A stretch of 8,071 bases of DNA from Verrucomicrobiales bacterium (lineage in GTDB: Bacteria; Verrucomicrobiota; Verrucomicrobiia; Limisphaerales; UBA1096). The translations under genes and the position numbers were made by a program. The notes beneath the pieces are model-generated. The model was not told the DNA's origin, made no database searches, and was given only the letters and a program-made list of their open reading frames with translations. Positions 1 through 6,243 of this stretch are shown one piece after another (the first letter of the stretch is position 1; each line of letters opens with the position of its first letter). The stretch spans positions 1,268-9,338 of the forward strand of contig JAPPPH010000028.1 in assembly GCA_028817635.1 (NCBI GenBank). The letters run 5' to 3'.

Positions 1-168
1 CAAAAAGTCGACGGTGTACTCACTACCGCGATAAATCTCCGTGTGGCCCTTTTGTCGGCCGAAGCCCTTGACCTCGGAGACGGTCATGCCTTCCACGCCG
101 ACTTCTCCCAGCGCATCGCGGACTTCGTCCAATTTAAACGGTTTGATGACTGCTTCGATTTTTTTCAT
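1..168 (-). CDS. glnB: Nitrogen regulatory protein PII (GlnB/GlnK family), N-terminal part
   Basis: Trimeric signal protein that senses 2-oxoglutarate and ATP/ADP and adjusts nitrogen assimilation by binding enzymes, transporters and NtrB-type kinases in the cytoplasm. The 56 visible residues start MKKIEAVIKPFKLDEVR, the typical first strand and helix, and run through the T-loop (GRQKGHTEIYRGSEYTVDFL). Tyr51, the residue uridylylated by GlnD in Proteobacteria, is present at the expected place. A full protein is about 112 residues, so the C-terminal half lies beyond the left edge. The ATG at 166-168 is the family's normal start; no Shine-Dalgarno precedes it. Upstream are a sigma-54 promoter and a leader hairpin, which fits control by nitrogen status. 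GlnB versus GlnK cannot be decided from sequence alone, and no amtB is visible. Confidence 0.95.
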   Translation of the reverse strand, partial: MKKIEAVIKPFKLDEVRDALGEVGVEGMTVSEVKGFGRQKGHTEIYRGSEYTVDFL

Positions 169-191
169 GTCTAATAATCTGTTGCAAGCGG

Positions 192-226
192 TAGTGCTGC
201 CACAACCTTTTTGTTGTGCGGCACTA
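192..226 (-). promoter_or_regulatory. Hairpin in the predicted glnB leader
   Basis: TAGTGC and CACAAC at 192-197 and 201-206 pair with GTTGTG and GCACTA at 213-218 and 221-226. This makes two 6-bp stems separated by a small internal loop, closed by a pyrimidine-rich 6-nt loop (plus-strand sense). It lies between the predicted sigma-54 transcript start and the glnB ATG, ending 23 nt before the start codon. No T-run follows it on the minus strand, so it is not a standard terminator. It could affect mRNA stability or translation, or be a DNA operator. Confidence 0.5.
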
Positions 227-249
227 AGCTCAAGCTAATGATTATGATG

Positions 250-264
250 GCAAGTCCTGTGCCA
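250..264 (-). promoter_or_regulatory. Predicted sigma-54 (RpoN) -24/-12 promoter for glnB
   Basis: Read on the minus strand the site is TGGCAC-AGGAC-TTGC, preceded by T. It matches the TGGCAC-N5-TTGC core of the RpoN consensus at every fixed position and with the exact spacing between the invariant GG and GC. It points at glnB and predicts a transcript start near 238, giving a leader of about 70 nt. PII genes are classic NtrC/RpoN targets, so match and context agree. No clear NtrC-type activator site was found upstream, and no rpoN gene is in the window. Confidence 0.75.
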
Positions 265-289
265 AGCGGAATATGAAACAGGCTTAAAA

Positions 290-313
290 CACTTTAAATG
301 AGTAGGTTAAGTG
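290..313. promoter_or_regulatory. Imperfect inverted repeat upstream of the sigma-54 site
   Basis: CACTTTAA at 290-297 and TTAAGTG at 307-313 are inverted copies with one extra base, in an AT-rich patch. The patch lies about 50-75 bp upstream of the predicted glnB transcript start. That is a possible place for an activator or regulator to bind, but AT-rich inverted repeats of this size also occur by chance. A run of ten T at 345-354 lies further upstream and might bend the DNA. Confidence 0.2.
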
Positions 314-414
314 TTTGGTCAGGTATGTATGAGTGATGCCGGTGTTTTTTTTTTGCGGTAAAATTGAGGTGGTTTTTTGCAGGATGGTCAAAAAGCGACA
401 GTTGGAGGACGGTC

Positions 415-474
415 GTGAGGTATCGCCCCTCGACTCGTTGCCGGTTTATGCCTAGCCTGCGCCGCGTTGTCTGA
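415..474 (+). CDS. Possible 19-codon leader ORF in front of murJ
   Basis: A GTG codon at 415 is preceded by GGAGG at 404-408 with a 6-nt gap, the best Shine-Dalgarno in the left part of the window. The frame encodes MRYRPSTRCRFMPSLRRVV, with six arginines, and stops with TGA at 472-474. That stop falls inside the start region of murJ, between its TTG (467) and ATG (476) candidates, neither of which has its own ribosome site. Terminating ribosomes could therefore re-initiate on murJ. The peptide resembles no family I know. Alternatively the GGAGG-GTG is fortuitous, or an unseen indel separates it from murJ. Confidence 0.35.
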   Translation: MRYRPSTRCRFMPSLRRVV

Positions 475-2050
475 CATGCTCAAATCCTCTGGCGCCATGG
501 CCGGGGCCACGCTGCTCAGTCGCCTGCTTGGGATGGTGCGGGTGATGGTGTACGCCCGGTTTATGGGGGATGGCCCGGTCGCCAGCGCATTTGTCTACGC
601 CTTTCAAATTCCGAACCTGTTCCGCCGGTTGCTGGGCGAGGGTGCGCTTACGGCGGCGTTCATCCCCCTCTTCAAGCACAAGGAGAAAACCGAGGGCGAA
701 AAAGCGATGTGGCATACGGCCAACGCCGTCGTCTCGGGTCTGGTGGTGGCATCGACGCTAGTGGTGGGACTGGTGATGCTTGGCATCTCGATGGCATTGA
801 TTTGGGGAGAGTTCAGTGAGCATACGCAGTTAATGCTGAAGCTGCTGCGTGTGGTGTTCCCGTACATGCTGCTTGTCTGTCTCGCGGCGGTGTTCATGGG
901 CATGCTCAACTCGAGAGGGTTCTTTTTTATCCCAGCGATGGGGGCGACGCTGCTCAACGTGGTGATGATCGCCACGGTGCTGTTCGTCGCGCCAAGCTGG
1001 GGAGAGAAACTGGAGGTGCAGATTTTTGCGTTGGCGTTCGGGGTGCTCGTGGCAGGCGTGGCGCAGGCCGGATTTCAACTGCCGTACCTGATGCGCGAGG
1101 GGTATCGACCGCGCTGGGTGACACCTTGGCGCAACGACTCCGTGCGTGAGGTGGTGCGCAAAATGATCCCGGCGACCATCGGCGTGGCGGCGTTCCAGTT
1201 CAACATCATCATCACACAGACGCTGGCGTTTTGGATTGAGCGCTCGACCGGTTCGAAGATCGTGGCCTCGTTCGAGTACGCTGTTCGGTTGATGGAACTG
1301 CCACAGGGTGTGTTCGGTGTGTCGTTGGCGACCTTCCTTTTGCCGACCTTGGCCGGTTTGGCTGCCGAGAAAAAATATCCGGAGTTTCGCGAAAACCTTC
1401 AGCGGGGGATGGGTTACCTGTTTTTCGTGAACGCCATTGCGGCGGCGATGTTGATCGTGTTTGCCGAGCCGATGGTGCGCCTGTTGTTTGAGCGCGGGGC
1501 GTTCACGGCCGATTCGACCGAACGTGCCAGCTTCGCGCTGATGTGCCTTGCCCCGGGCCTGTTGACTTACTCGGCGGTCAACGTGATGGCCCGGGCCTTT
1601 TACGCGATTGGCGACACGAAGGTGCCAATGCAGATCAGTGCCGTCTGCCTAGGGTTGAACCTGATCATCGTGTTGCCGTTGATCTTTGCATTTCCGAAAG
1701 GCCAACAGGCGGGCGCGCTGGGTGTGGCCAACGTGGCCAGTTCGCTCGTCAACGTGGCGCTGCTCTCGTATGCGCTGAAACGGAAGATGCCCAAGTGGCG
1801 GTTCGGCCCGCTAATAAAGCCGCTGATTGGCATGTTGCTCACGGCCGGCATTGCTGGGGCGCTCGCCTGGTTTTTGCACGCGGAATGGGTGGCGCGGCTG
1901 GGCAACGAAACGGTCTGGCTCAAGATCGGAGAGGTGTTTGCTCCGGCGATCCCGGCGGCGTTGGTTTACTGGGGGATCACCTCGGCGATGGGGATCCGTG
2001 AGGCGCGCGATTTTGTTGCGCTGGTGCGAAACCGCCGGGCGCAGGGCTAA
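467..2050 (+). CDS. murJ: Lipid II flippase MurJ (MviN), inner membrane
   Basis: MOP-superfamily membrane protein that moves lipid-linked peptidoglycan precursor (lipid II) from the inner to the outer face of the cytoplasmic membrane. It has 527 residues, close to the usual ~510-530, with about 14 hydrophobic segments along its length. The N-terminal part SRLLGMVR...IPNLFRRLLGEGALTAAFIPLF is diagnostic; Arg19, Arg25 and Arg53 align with E. coli Arg18, Arg24 and Arg52. The central YAVRLMELPQGVFGVSLATFLLP (Arg274) matches the region of E. coli Arg270. The residue aligned with E. coli Asp39 is Ser40. TTG at 467 gives the N-terminus MSDMLKSSG; ATG at 476 is a slightly shorter alternative. Neither has a Shine-Dalgarno, and the in-frame upstream stop is at 416-418. 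purU follows after 57 nt on the same strand and may be co-transcribed. Confidence 0.96.
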   Translation: MSDMLKSSGAMAGATLLSRLLGMVRVMVYARFMGDGPVASAFVYAFQIPNLFRRLLGEGALTAAFIPLFKHKEKTEGEKAMWHTANAVVSGLVVASTLVVGLVMLGISMALIWGEFSEHTQLMLKLLRVVFPYMLLVCLAAVFMGMLNSRGFFFIPAMGATLLNVVMIATVLFVAPSWGEKLEVQIFALAFGVLVAGVAQAGFQLPYLMREGYRPRWVTPWRNDSVREVVRKMIPATIGVAAFQFNIIITQTLAFWIERSTGSKIVASFEYAVRLMELPQGVFGVSLATFLLPTLAGLAAEKKYPEFRENLQRGMGYLFFVNAIAAAMLIVFAEPMVRLLFERGAFTADSTERASFALMCLAPGLLTYSAVNVMARAFYAIGDTKVPMQISAVCLGLNLIIVLPLIFAFPKGQQAGALGVANVASSLVNVALLSYALKRKMPKWRFGPLIKPLIGMLLTAGIAGALAWFLHAEWVARLGNETVWLKIGEVFAPAIPAALVYWGITSAMGIREARDFVALVRNRRAQG

Positions 2051-2107
2051 TCGCTTGGTTGTTTTCGCTTTTCACCCCCGGTCAAACCGGCTTAATTGCC
2101 CGCCGCA

Positions 2108-2953
2108 ATGAGTCGTTACGCGACAATCACCGTCATCGGCAGGGACAAGACCGGCGTGGTGGCGAGAGTCACCAACCTGTTGTTCGACACCCGCGCCAAC
2201 ATCGAGGCGCTCGAGGAACAAGTCACGCGCGGTCAGTTCAGCATGACCATTCAGGCCAGTTGGAAGGCGACTTCGTTTGACGAGAAGGCGCTTGGCCAGG
2301 GGCTGCGTGCGCTTGGCCGTGAACTGGGGATGGAGATTAAATGGTGGTTCACCGACCCGAAGCGCCCTCAACGCATGGCGTTGATGGTGACGAAGGAGCC
2401 GCATTGTCTCGACGCCATCCTCGCGGCGGTAAAGTCTGGCAAACTCAAGGCGGACATCGGCTGCGTTATTGGCAACCACCGCGATCTGCAGGCCAAAGCC
2501 GAGAAGGCCGGGTTGCCGTTCCACCACGTGTCATGGGCCAACCGAGCGAAGGCGGAGGAGAAGGTGCTGAAAATTCTCGAGAAGGCCGAGGTGGATTTTG
2601 TCGTGCTGGCGCGCTTCATGAAAATCCTGTCGCCGAATTTTGTTTGGCGGTTCAAAAACAAGATCATCAACATTCATCCGTCGCTGCTACCCAGTTTTCC
2701 GGGGCCGCAACCGTATCGGCAGGCATACGAGCACGGCGTGAAAATCGCCGGCGTCACGGCGCACTTCGTGAGCATGCATCTCGATGAGGGGCCGATCATC
2801 GCGCAGGAAAGTTTTCGCATCAAACCCGGTATGACGCTCAAGCAGATCGTGGCCACCGGCCAACCGCTCGAGGCCAAGGCATTGGTGAATGGCATCCGGC
2901 TCTACCTCACCCGCCAACTCGACGTGCACTGGGGCGTGGTGAAACAGGTCTGA
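2108..2953 (+). CDS. purU: Formyltetrahydrofolate deformylase PurU
   Basis: Cytoplasmic enzyme that hydrolyses 10-formyltetrahydrofolate to formate and tetrahydrofolate, balancing the one-carbon pool and supplying formate for purine synthesis. It has 281 residues, the normal length. Residues ~1-80 form an ACT domain (YATITVIGRDKTGVVARVTNLL...), the regulatory module typical of PurU and absent from PurN. Residues ~88-281 form the formyltransferase-fold domain with GNH at 122-124, VVLARFMKILS at 166-175, NIHPS at 188-192 and DEGPI at 226-230. Asn188, His190 and Asp226 match the N-H-D catalytic set. The chosen ATG at 2108 gives the usual MSRYATITVIG start; an in-frame TTG at 2096 would add four residues. 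No strong ribosome site is seen. Two half-copies of the window's palindrome (GCTTGGCC at 2290-2297 and 2311-2318) lie in the interdomain region. Confidence 0.95.
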   Translation: MSRYATITVIGRDKTGVVARVTNLLFDTRANIEALEEQVTRGQFSMTIQASWKATSFDEKALGQGLRALGRELGMEIKWWFTDPKRPQRMALMVTKEPHCLDAILAAVKSGKLKADIGCVIGNHRDLQAKAEKAGLPFHHVSWANRAKAEEKVLKILEKAEVDFVVLARFMKILSPNFVWRFKNKIINIHPSLLPSFPGPQPYRQAYEHGVKIAGVTAHFVSMHLDEGPIIAQESFRIKPGMTLKQIVATGQPLEAKALVNGIRLYLTRQLDVHWGVVKQV

Positions 2954-3006
2954 CCGGGCGGCCTATTTTTCCTCGTCGAGGAAATTGATATTCAGGCCGC
3001 CACCGG
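2954..3006. terminator. Nested hairpin at the purU / suf operon convergent junction
   Basis: GGCGGCCT at 2957-2964 pairs with AGGCCGCC at 2994-3001, extendable by 3 bp past a 2-nt bulge. Inside it TTTCCTC at 2968-2974 pairs with GAGGAAA at 2978-2984 around a 3-nt loop. It begins right after the purU stop and covers the stop codon of the convergent scaffold gene. The place suits a two-way transcription stop, but neither strand has a clean U-run after a stem, so this is only a possibility. Confidence 0.3.
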
Positions 3007-3469
3007 ACTGCGACTGCCCTTCGTTGAGGCTGTCCTGCAGGGTAGGGGAAAGGTTCGCCGGTTCGGTTGATGATTCCGCTTGGCCAGCCGTCTGGTCTTC
3101 CGGCGACAGTGCGGATCGCAGCGCTCCCTGCACCAGTTCAGCGCAGTGAATTTTCATCGGCGGCAGCGGGCCAAGCTCGCCGGATAATTCCTCCGGCTTC
3201 AGTTCCATCGCCTCGTCAGCGGTTTTGCCCTTGATCAACTCGGTGGCGAGGCTAGCCACGGCGATGGCGGTCTCGCAGCCGAAACTCTGGAAGCTGGCCT
3301 TGTCGATCACCTTCTCGCCGTCCTGCTCCTTGTATTTCACCCACATGCGCAGCATCTCACCGCACTCGGAGTTACCGACCGTGCCGACGGAATCGGCGTC
3401 CGGCATCTCGCCGATGTTCTGGGGATCGCGAATGGCTTCGGCCACTTTTTTCTGAAGTTCGTCGTTCAT
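2963..3469 (-). CDS. IscU/NifU N-terminal-type Fe-S cluster scaffold protein
   Basis: Cytoplasmic scaffold of the IscU/NifU_N/SufU fold, on which Fe-S clusters are built or sulfur is accepted from the desulfurase. It has 168 residues. The three cluster-ligand cysteines are in their standard settings: Cys36 (GNSECGEML), Cys65 (SFGCETAIAVASLATELIKGKT) and Cys109 after His108 (KIHCAEL). The Asp that normally follows the first Cys-Gly is Glu38 here. Residues 1-115 are the fold; the remaining ~50 residues are a Ser/Gln/Glu-rich, probably disordered tail ending LNINFLDEEK. No C-terminal Nfu (CxxC) domain is present, so it is not full-length NifU. It is the last gene of the suf operon, its ATG directly abutting the stop of the rhodanese-like gene. 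It could be labelled sufU, iscU or nifU; the orthology is not resolvable here. Confidence 0.85.
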   Translation of the reverse strand: MNDELQKKVAEAIRDPQNIGEMPDADSVGTVGNSECGEMLRMWVKYKEQDGEKVIDKASFQSFGCETAIAVASLATELIKGKTADEAMELKPEELSGELGPLPPMKIHCAELVQGALRSALSPEDQTAGQAESSTEPANLSPTLQDSLNEGQSQSGGGLNINFLDEEK

Positions 3470-4012
3470 TTAACTGAGCGTGTAACGGCGGATGGAGGAG
3501 TCGACCTCAAGCGACCAGGCGTCGATGCCGCCCCGGAGCGCGTGGACGTTTGGCATGCCGTGGCCGAGATAATAGGCAGCGGCGTCGAGCCCCTTTTGGC
3601 CCTGATGATCGATCATCACAAACCGCTGGTCGTTGTCCCAACTGCCGAGGATTTCCTGCATAAGCGGCTGGGTCAGCAGCACAGAGCCGTCGATGTGGAC
3701 GGCCTCAAATTCCTCGCGCGACCGGATATCCACGAGGCGGATATCTTCTCGCTTGGCCAAGCGCTTGGCCAAGTCGGTCGGCTCGAGCAGGATGCGGGCA
3801 TCTTCCTCGTGGCTTTGTTGGATTTTTTCGATCACCTCAACGACCGGAAGATCGCCGTTGCGTTCGCAAACGCCGGCCAATGTTTCTTCTGGCCCAAAAC
3901 CGCAACTGCTGCATCCCCCGATGTGATACTTGCGAAACAAAGCCCGCTGCGCCCCGGGAAAAACCTGAAGCACTTCCTGCATTGAAGACTCGCCTGTGAT
4001 GGTATCGTTCAT
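3470..4012 (-). CDS. CxxC (DUF1858-like) plus rhodanese-fold protein lacking the catalytic Cys
   Basis: A 180-residue two-part protein. Residues ~10-65 resemble the small DUF1858-type domain: VLQVFPGAQRALFRKYHIGGCSSCGF, with Cys34 and Cys37 in a CxxC that could bind metal or a cluster. Residues ~75-175 are a rhodanese fold: LVDIRSREEFEAVHIDGSVLL near the start and the closing signature NVHALRGGIDAW. In active rhodaneses the loop reads VVYCxxGxR; here it is VMIDHQGQK, with Asp135 at the catalytic Cys position. Sulfurtransfer by the usual mechanism is therefore unlikely. The linker at residues 81-88 reads LAKRLAKR, encoded by a tandem pair of the palindromic repeat. The ATG overlaps the sufS stop by 1 nt, so it is part of the suf operon. 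An adaptor, redox or iron sensor, or scaffold partner role is inference. Confidence 0.8.
   Translation of the reverse strand: MNDTITGESSMQEVLQVFPGAQRALFRKYHIGGCSSCGFGPEETLAGVCERNGDLPVVEVIEKIQQSHEEDARILLEPTDLAKRLAKREDIRLVDIRSREEFEAVHIDGSVLLTQPLMQEILGSWDNDQRFVMIDHQGQKGLDAAAYYLGHGMPNVHALRGGIDAWSLEVDSSIRRYTLS
3750..3774. repeat. Palindromic repeat, tandem pair, in the rhodanese-like gene
   Basis: An exact GCTTGGCCAAGC at 3751-3762 (14-base palindrome 3750-3763) is followed in 12-nt register by a copy with one change at the last base (3763-3774). It encodes LAKRLAKR at the junction between the CxxC domain and the rhodanese fold. Confidence 0.9.
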
Positions 4013-5259
4013 TACGCAAACAGTTTGCGGACTTGGTGGATGACCTCGATGAAGCGGTCGACTTCGGCCTCGGTGTTGTAATAATAAAAGCTCGCCCGTG
4101 CGGTGGCCGGGACGCCGAGCTTGGCTAGGAGCGGCTGGTTGCAGTGATGACCGGCGCGCAGGGCAACTCCCTTTTGGTCGGCCATGGTAGCGAGGTCGAG
4201 CGCGTGGGCGTCCGGCAGGACGAAGCTCACCACTGCGGAGCGGCCTTCGCTTGGCCCGAACAACCGGATGCCGTCGATCTCGGCCAACTGTTCACAGGCG
4301 CGCTTGGCCAAGCGCTGGTCATGCTCGAAAATTGCCGCCCTCCCGATGCCGTCGAGATAGTCGATGGCAGCGTGCAGTCCGGCTGCGCCGGCGACGTTGG
4401 GCGTTCCGGCTTCGAACTTGTGCGGCGGTTCATTGAAGGTCGATTCGTGATATTCGACTTTGGTGATCATTTCGCCGCCACCCTGATAGGGAGGCATCGC
4501 CTCGAGCAGTTCGCGTCGGCCGTAAAGCACGCCGATGCCGGTTGGCCCACAAATTTTATGGCCGGAAAAGGCGAGAAAATCGCAGCCAATCTCGCGAACG
4601 TCGACGGGCGCGTGGCCGGCACTTTGGGCGGCATCAACCACGGTGATGACTCCGGCTTCGCGCGCGCGCCGGCAAAGTTCGGTTGCCGGATTGACGGAGC
4701 CCATCGTGTTGGAAATTTGAGTGAACGAGAGCAGCTTGGCGCGGTCGAGCTGTTCGTCGAGTTGCGAAAGATCAAGTGCTCCGTCGTCGCCGGTGACTGG
4801 GATAAACTCGAGCTTGGCTCCAGTGCGTTTCGCTAGGAATTGCCACGGCACGAGGTTGCTGTGGTGCTCCATCTCGGTCAGCAAAATCGTGTCACCTTCG
4901 CGCAGATTCTCCAGTCCCCAAGTTTGGGCCACCAAATTCAGGCTTTCGGTGGTGCCTCGGGTGAAAATGATTTCTTCCCTGCTGTTGGCGTTAAGGTATT
5001 CGGCGATGCGTTGACGGGCGCCCTCGTAGGCTTCGGTAGCGCGGTTGCTGAGTTCGTGGATGCCGCGGTGGACGTTGGCGTTGTCGCGCTCGTAGTGGGT
5101 GCGGATGGCGTCGATGACGATCTGCGGTTTTTGGCTACTGGCGGCGTTGTCGAGATATACGAGGGGATGACCGTTAACGGTCTGCTCGAGGATGGGGAAA
5201 TCGTTACGGAGCTTGGCCCAGTCGATCGCTGCCTGAGTTGTCTCCGTGCCCTGACTCAT
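4012..5259 (-). CDS. sufS: Cysteine desulfurase SufS (PLP-dependent, class II)
   Basis: Converts cysteine to alanine and captures the sulfur as an enzyme persulfide for Fe-S cluster assembly; cytoplasmic, working with SufE. It has 415 residues, normal for the family. The start VNGHPLVYLDNAASSQKP, TRGTTESLNLVA, MEHHSNLVPW, DAAQSAGH and FSGHK with PLP-binding Lys235 are all present. The catalytic loop RAGHHCNQPLL carries Cys373. The chosen ATG at 5257-5259 overlaps the sufT stop by 1 nt (TGATG). The reading frame stays open another 35 codons upstream, but these are an Arg-rich shadow of sufT. One palindromic repeat encodes RLAKR at 316-320, in a surface-helix-like segment. Class II (SufS) rather than IscS/NifS is assigned from the spacing around the catalytic Cys and the operon. 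Confidence 0.96.
   Translation of the reverse strand: MSQGTETTQAAIDWAKLRNDFPILEQTVNGHPLVYLDNAASSQKPQIVIDAIRTHYERDNANVHRGIHELSNRATEAYEGARQRIAEYLNANSREEIIFTRGTTESLNLVAQTWGLENLREGDTILLTEMEHHSNLVPWQFLAKRTGAKLEFIPVTGDDGALDLSQLDEQLDRAKLLSFTQISNTMGSVNPATELCRRAREAGVITVVDAAQSAGHAPVDVREIGCDFLAFSGHKICGPTGIGVLYGRRELLEAMPPYQGGGEMITKVEYHESTFNEPPHKFEAGTPNVAGAAGLHAAIDYLDGIGRAAIFEHDQRLAKRACEQLAEIDGIRLFGPSEGRSAVVSFVLPDAHALDLATMADQKGVALRAGHHCNQPLLAKLGVPATARASFYYYNTEAEVDRFIEVIHQVRKLFA
4300..4315. repeat. Palindromic repeat in sufS, 16-base perfect palindrome
   Basis: GCGCTTGGCCAAGCGC is a perfect 16-base palindrome, the longest version in the window, with the shared 12-mer at 4302-4313. It is read in the LAKR frame within sufS. 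Confidence 0.9.
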
Positions 5260-5807
5260 CACATCATGCCCAATTGAAGCTGGGCTTCCTCGGTCATCAT
5301 GTCGCGGTTCCACGGTGGATCCCAAACGATCTCGACGTCGACCTCGTCCACGCCGTCGATGCAAAGCAGGCGGTTTTGTGCGTCCTGCTGCAGCACCGGT
5401 CCCATGCCGCAGCCGGGCGCGGTGAGGGTCATTTTCACTTCGACCTTCCAGCCTCCATCAATCTCAGTCGGTTCACACGAGTAAACCAATCCGAGATCGA
5501 CGATGTTCACCGGGATCTCCGGATCGTAAACCGTCTTGAGCTGCTTTTGCATCTGCTCATTCAACTCGTCGAGATTCTTCGGGCGCTTGGAGTCCTCGGC
5601 GGGGGTCTTGACCGGCTCGAGGCCAAGGGCGTCGGCGTCGCTCCCCTCAATGCGGAACATGTTGCCGTTGATGATGACCGTGTAGGTGCCGCCGAGAGTC
5701 TGGGTGATCTGTGCCTGTTCGCCTTGTTGCAGGGTCACCTTGTCGCCGGACGGGACGATGGAGGCATCGACGTCGCGGCTCAATTCGATGAGTTCGGCTG
5801 TGTGCAT
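5259..5807 (-). CDS. sufT: Fe-S assembly factor SufT (DUF59/MIP18 family)
   Basis: Auxiliary factor in maturation of Fe-S proteins; in bacteria where SufT was studied, loss lowers activity of some Fe-S enzymes when demand is high. It has 182 residues. The first ~75 are an N-terminal extension typical of the SufT subgroup (VTLQQGEQAQITQTLGGTYTV...), and residues ~83-182 are the DUF59 fold. Signature motifs are DPEIPVNIVDLGLVY (95-109), LTAPGCGMG with the conserved Cys133, and WDPPWNRDMMTEEAQLQLGM at the C-terminus. The last motif marks SufT rather than PaaD or a plain MIP18 protein. Its ATG immediately follows the sufE stop and its stop overlaps the sufS start, so it is tightly coupled inside the suf operon. 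Confidence 0.93.
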   Translation of the reverse strand: MHTAELIELSRDVDASIVPSGDKVTLQQGEQAQITQTLGGTYTVIINGNMFRIEGSDADALGLEPVKTPAEDSKRPKNLDELNEQMQKQLKTVYDPEIPVNIVDLGLVYSCEPTEIDGGWKVEVKMTLTAPGCGMGPVLQQDAQNRLLCIDGVDEVDVEIVWDPPWNRDMMTEEAQLQLGMM

Positions 5808-6242
5808 TTAAGTGGTATGTGCGATGGAGTTGCCGGCAAGTGCCCTCACGCGACTGACCATGGAGTGAAGGCCGTTGCGGCGCGTGGGGCTGAGGTGTTT
5901 GTCGAGTCCAAGCTGCGCGAACGTTCCCGTGCTGTCGGTGTCCAAAATCTGCTCGGCATTTTTTCCGCTGTAAATCAGAAGCAACACGGCGATCAGGCCC
6001 TTGACGATAAAGGCATCCGAGTCGGCGTGAATATCGAACGTGCCGTCTGTCTGGGGTAGCATCCGCAGCCAGACGCTTGCCTGACAACCGTGGACGCGGT
6101 GTTCGTCGGTCATCTCGGTCTCGTCGAGGGGCGGCAGTTTTTTGCCAAGCTCGATCAGGTACGCGAATCTTTCCTCCCAGTCACCGAGGAATTCAAAATT
6201 CTCGATCAGCTCCTCTATCGTCGTGTCCAGAAAAGTCGTCAC
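5808..6242 (-). CDS. sufE: SufE sulfur acceptor for SufS
   Basis: Accepts persulfide sulfur from SufS and passes it to the SufBCD scaffold, raising desulfurase activity. With the GTG start it has 144 residues, the normal size. IEELIENFEFLGDWEERFAYLIELGKKLPPL, then the active-site segment HRVHGCQASVWL with Cys53, matches E. coli Cys51 in position. IVKGLIAVLLLIYSGK and LSPTRRNGLHSMVSRVRALA complete the fold. GTG at 6240-6242 was chosen because it begins the SufE homology and lies one base after the sufD stop; the open frame extends to an ATG at 6338, but that part is antisense-free shadow sequence within sufD. No Shine-Dalgarno is visible, so translation probably depends on ribosomes finishing sufD. 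Confidence 0.92.
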   Translation of the reverse strand: MTTFLDTTIEELIENFEFLGDWEERFAYLIELGKKLPPLDETEMTDEHRVHGCQASVWLRMLPQTDGTFDIHADSDAFIVKGLIAVLLLIYSGKNAEQILDTDSTGTFAQLGLDKHLSPTRRNGLHSMVSRVRALAGNSIAHTT

Positions 6243-6243
6243 T

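Noticed and set aside
41..238. 65-codon plus-strand open frame at the left edge
   Set aside because: It is antisense to glnB and its leader, with no recognisable product.
359..364. TAAAAT as a sigma-70 -10 box for murJ
   Set aside because: No acceptable -35 hexamer lies 16-18 bp upstream; the match is too weak to report as a promoter.
4012..5364. Longer sufS with a 35-residue Arg-rich N-terminal extension
   Set aside because: The extra residues overlap sufT coding sequence and do not resemble SufS; the ATG at 5259 gives the family start and a TGATG overlap.
5238..6059. 273-codon plus-strand open frame opposite sufT and sufE
   Set aside because: It is antisense to two clear suf genes with strong motif support, and its translation resembles no family. 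Long antisense frames are common in GC-rich DNA.
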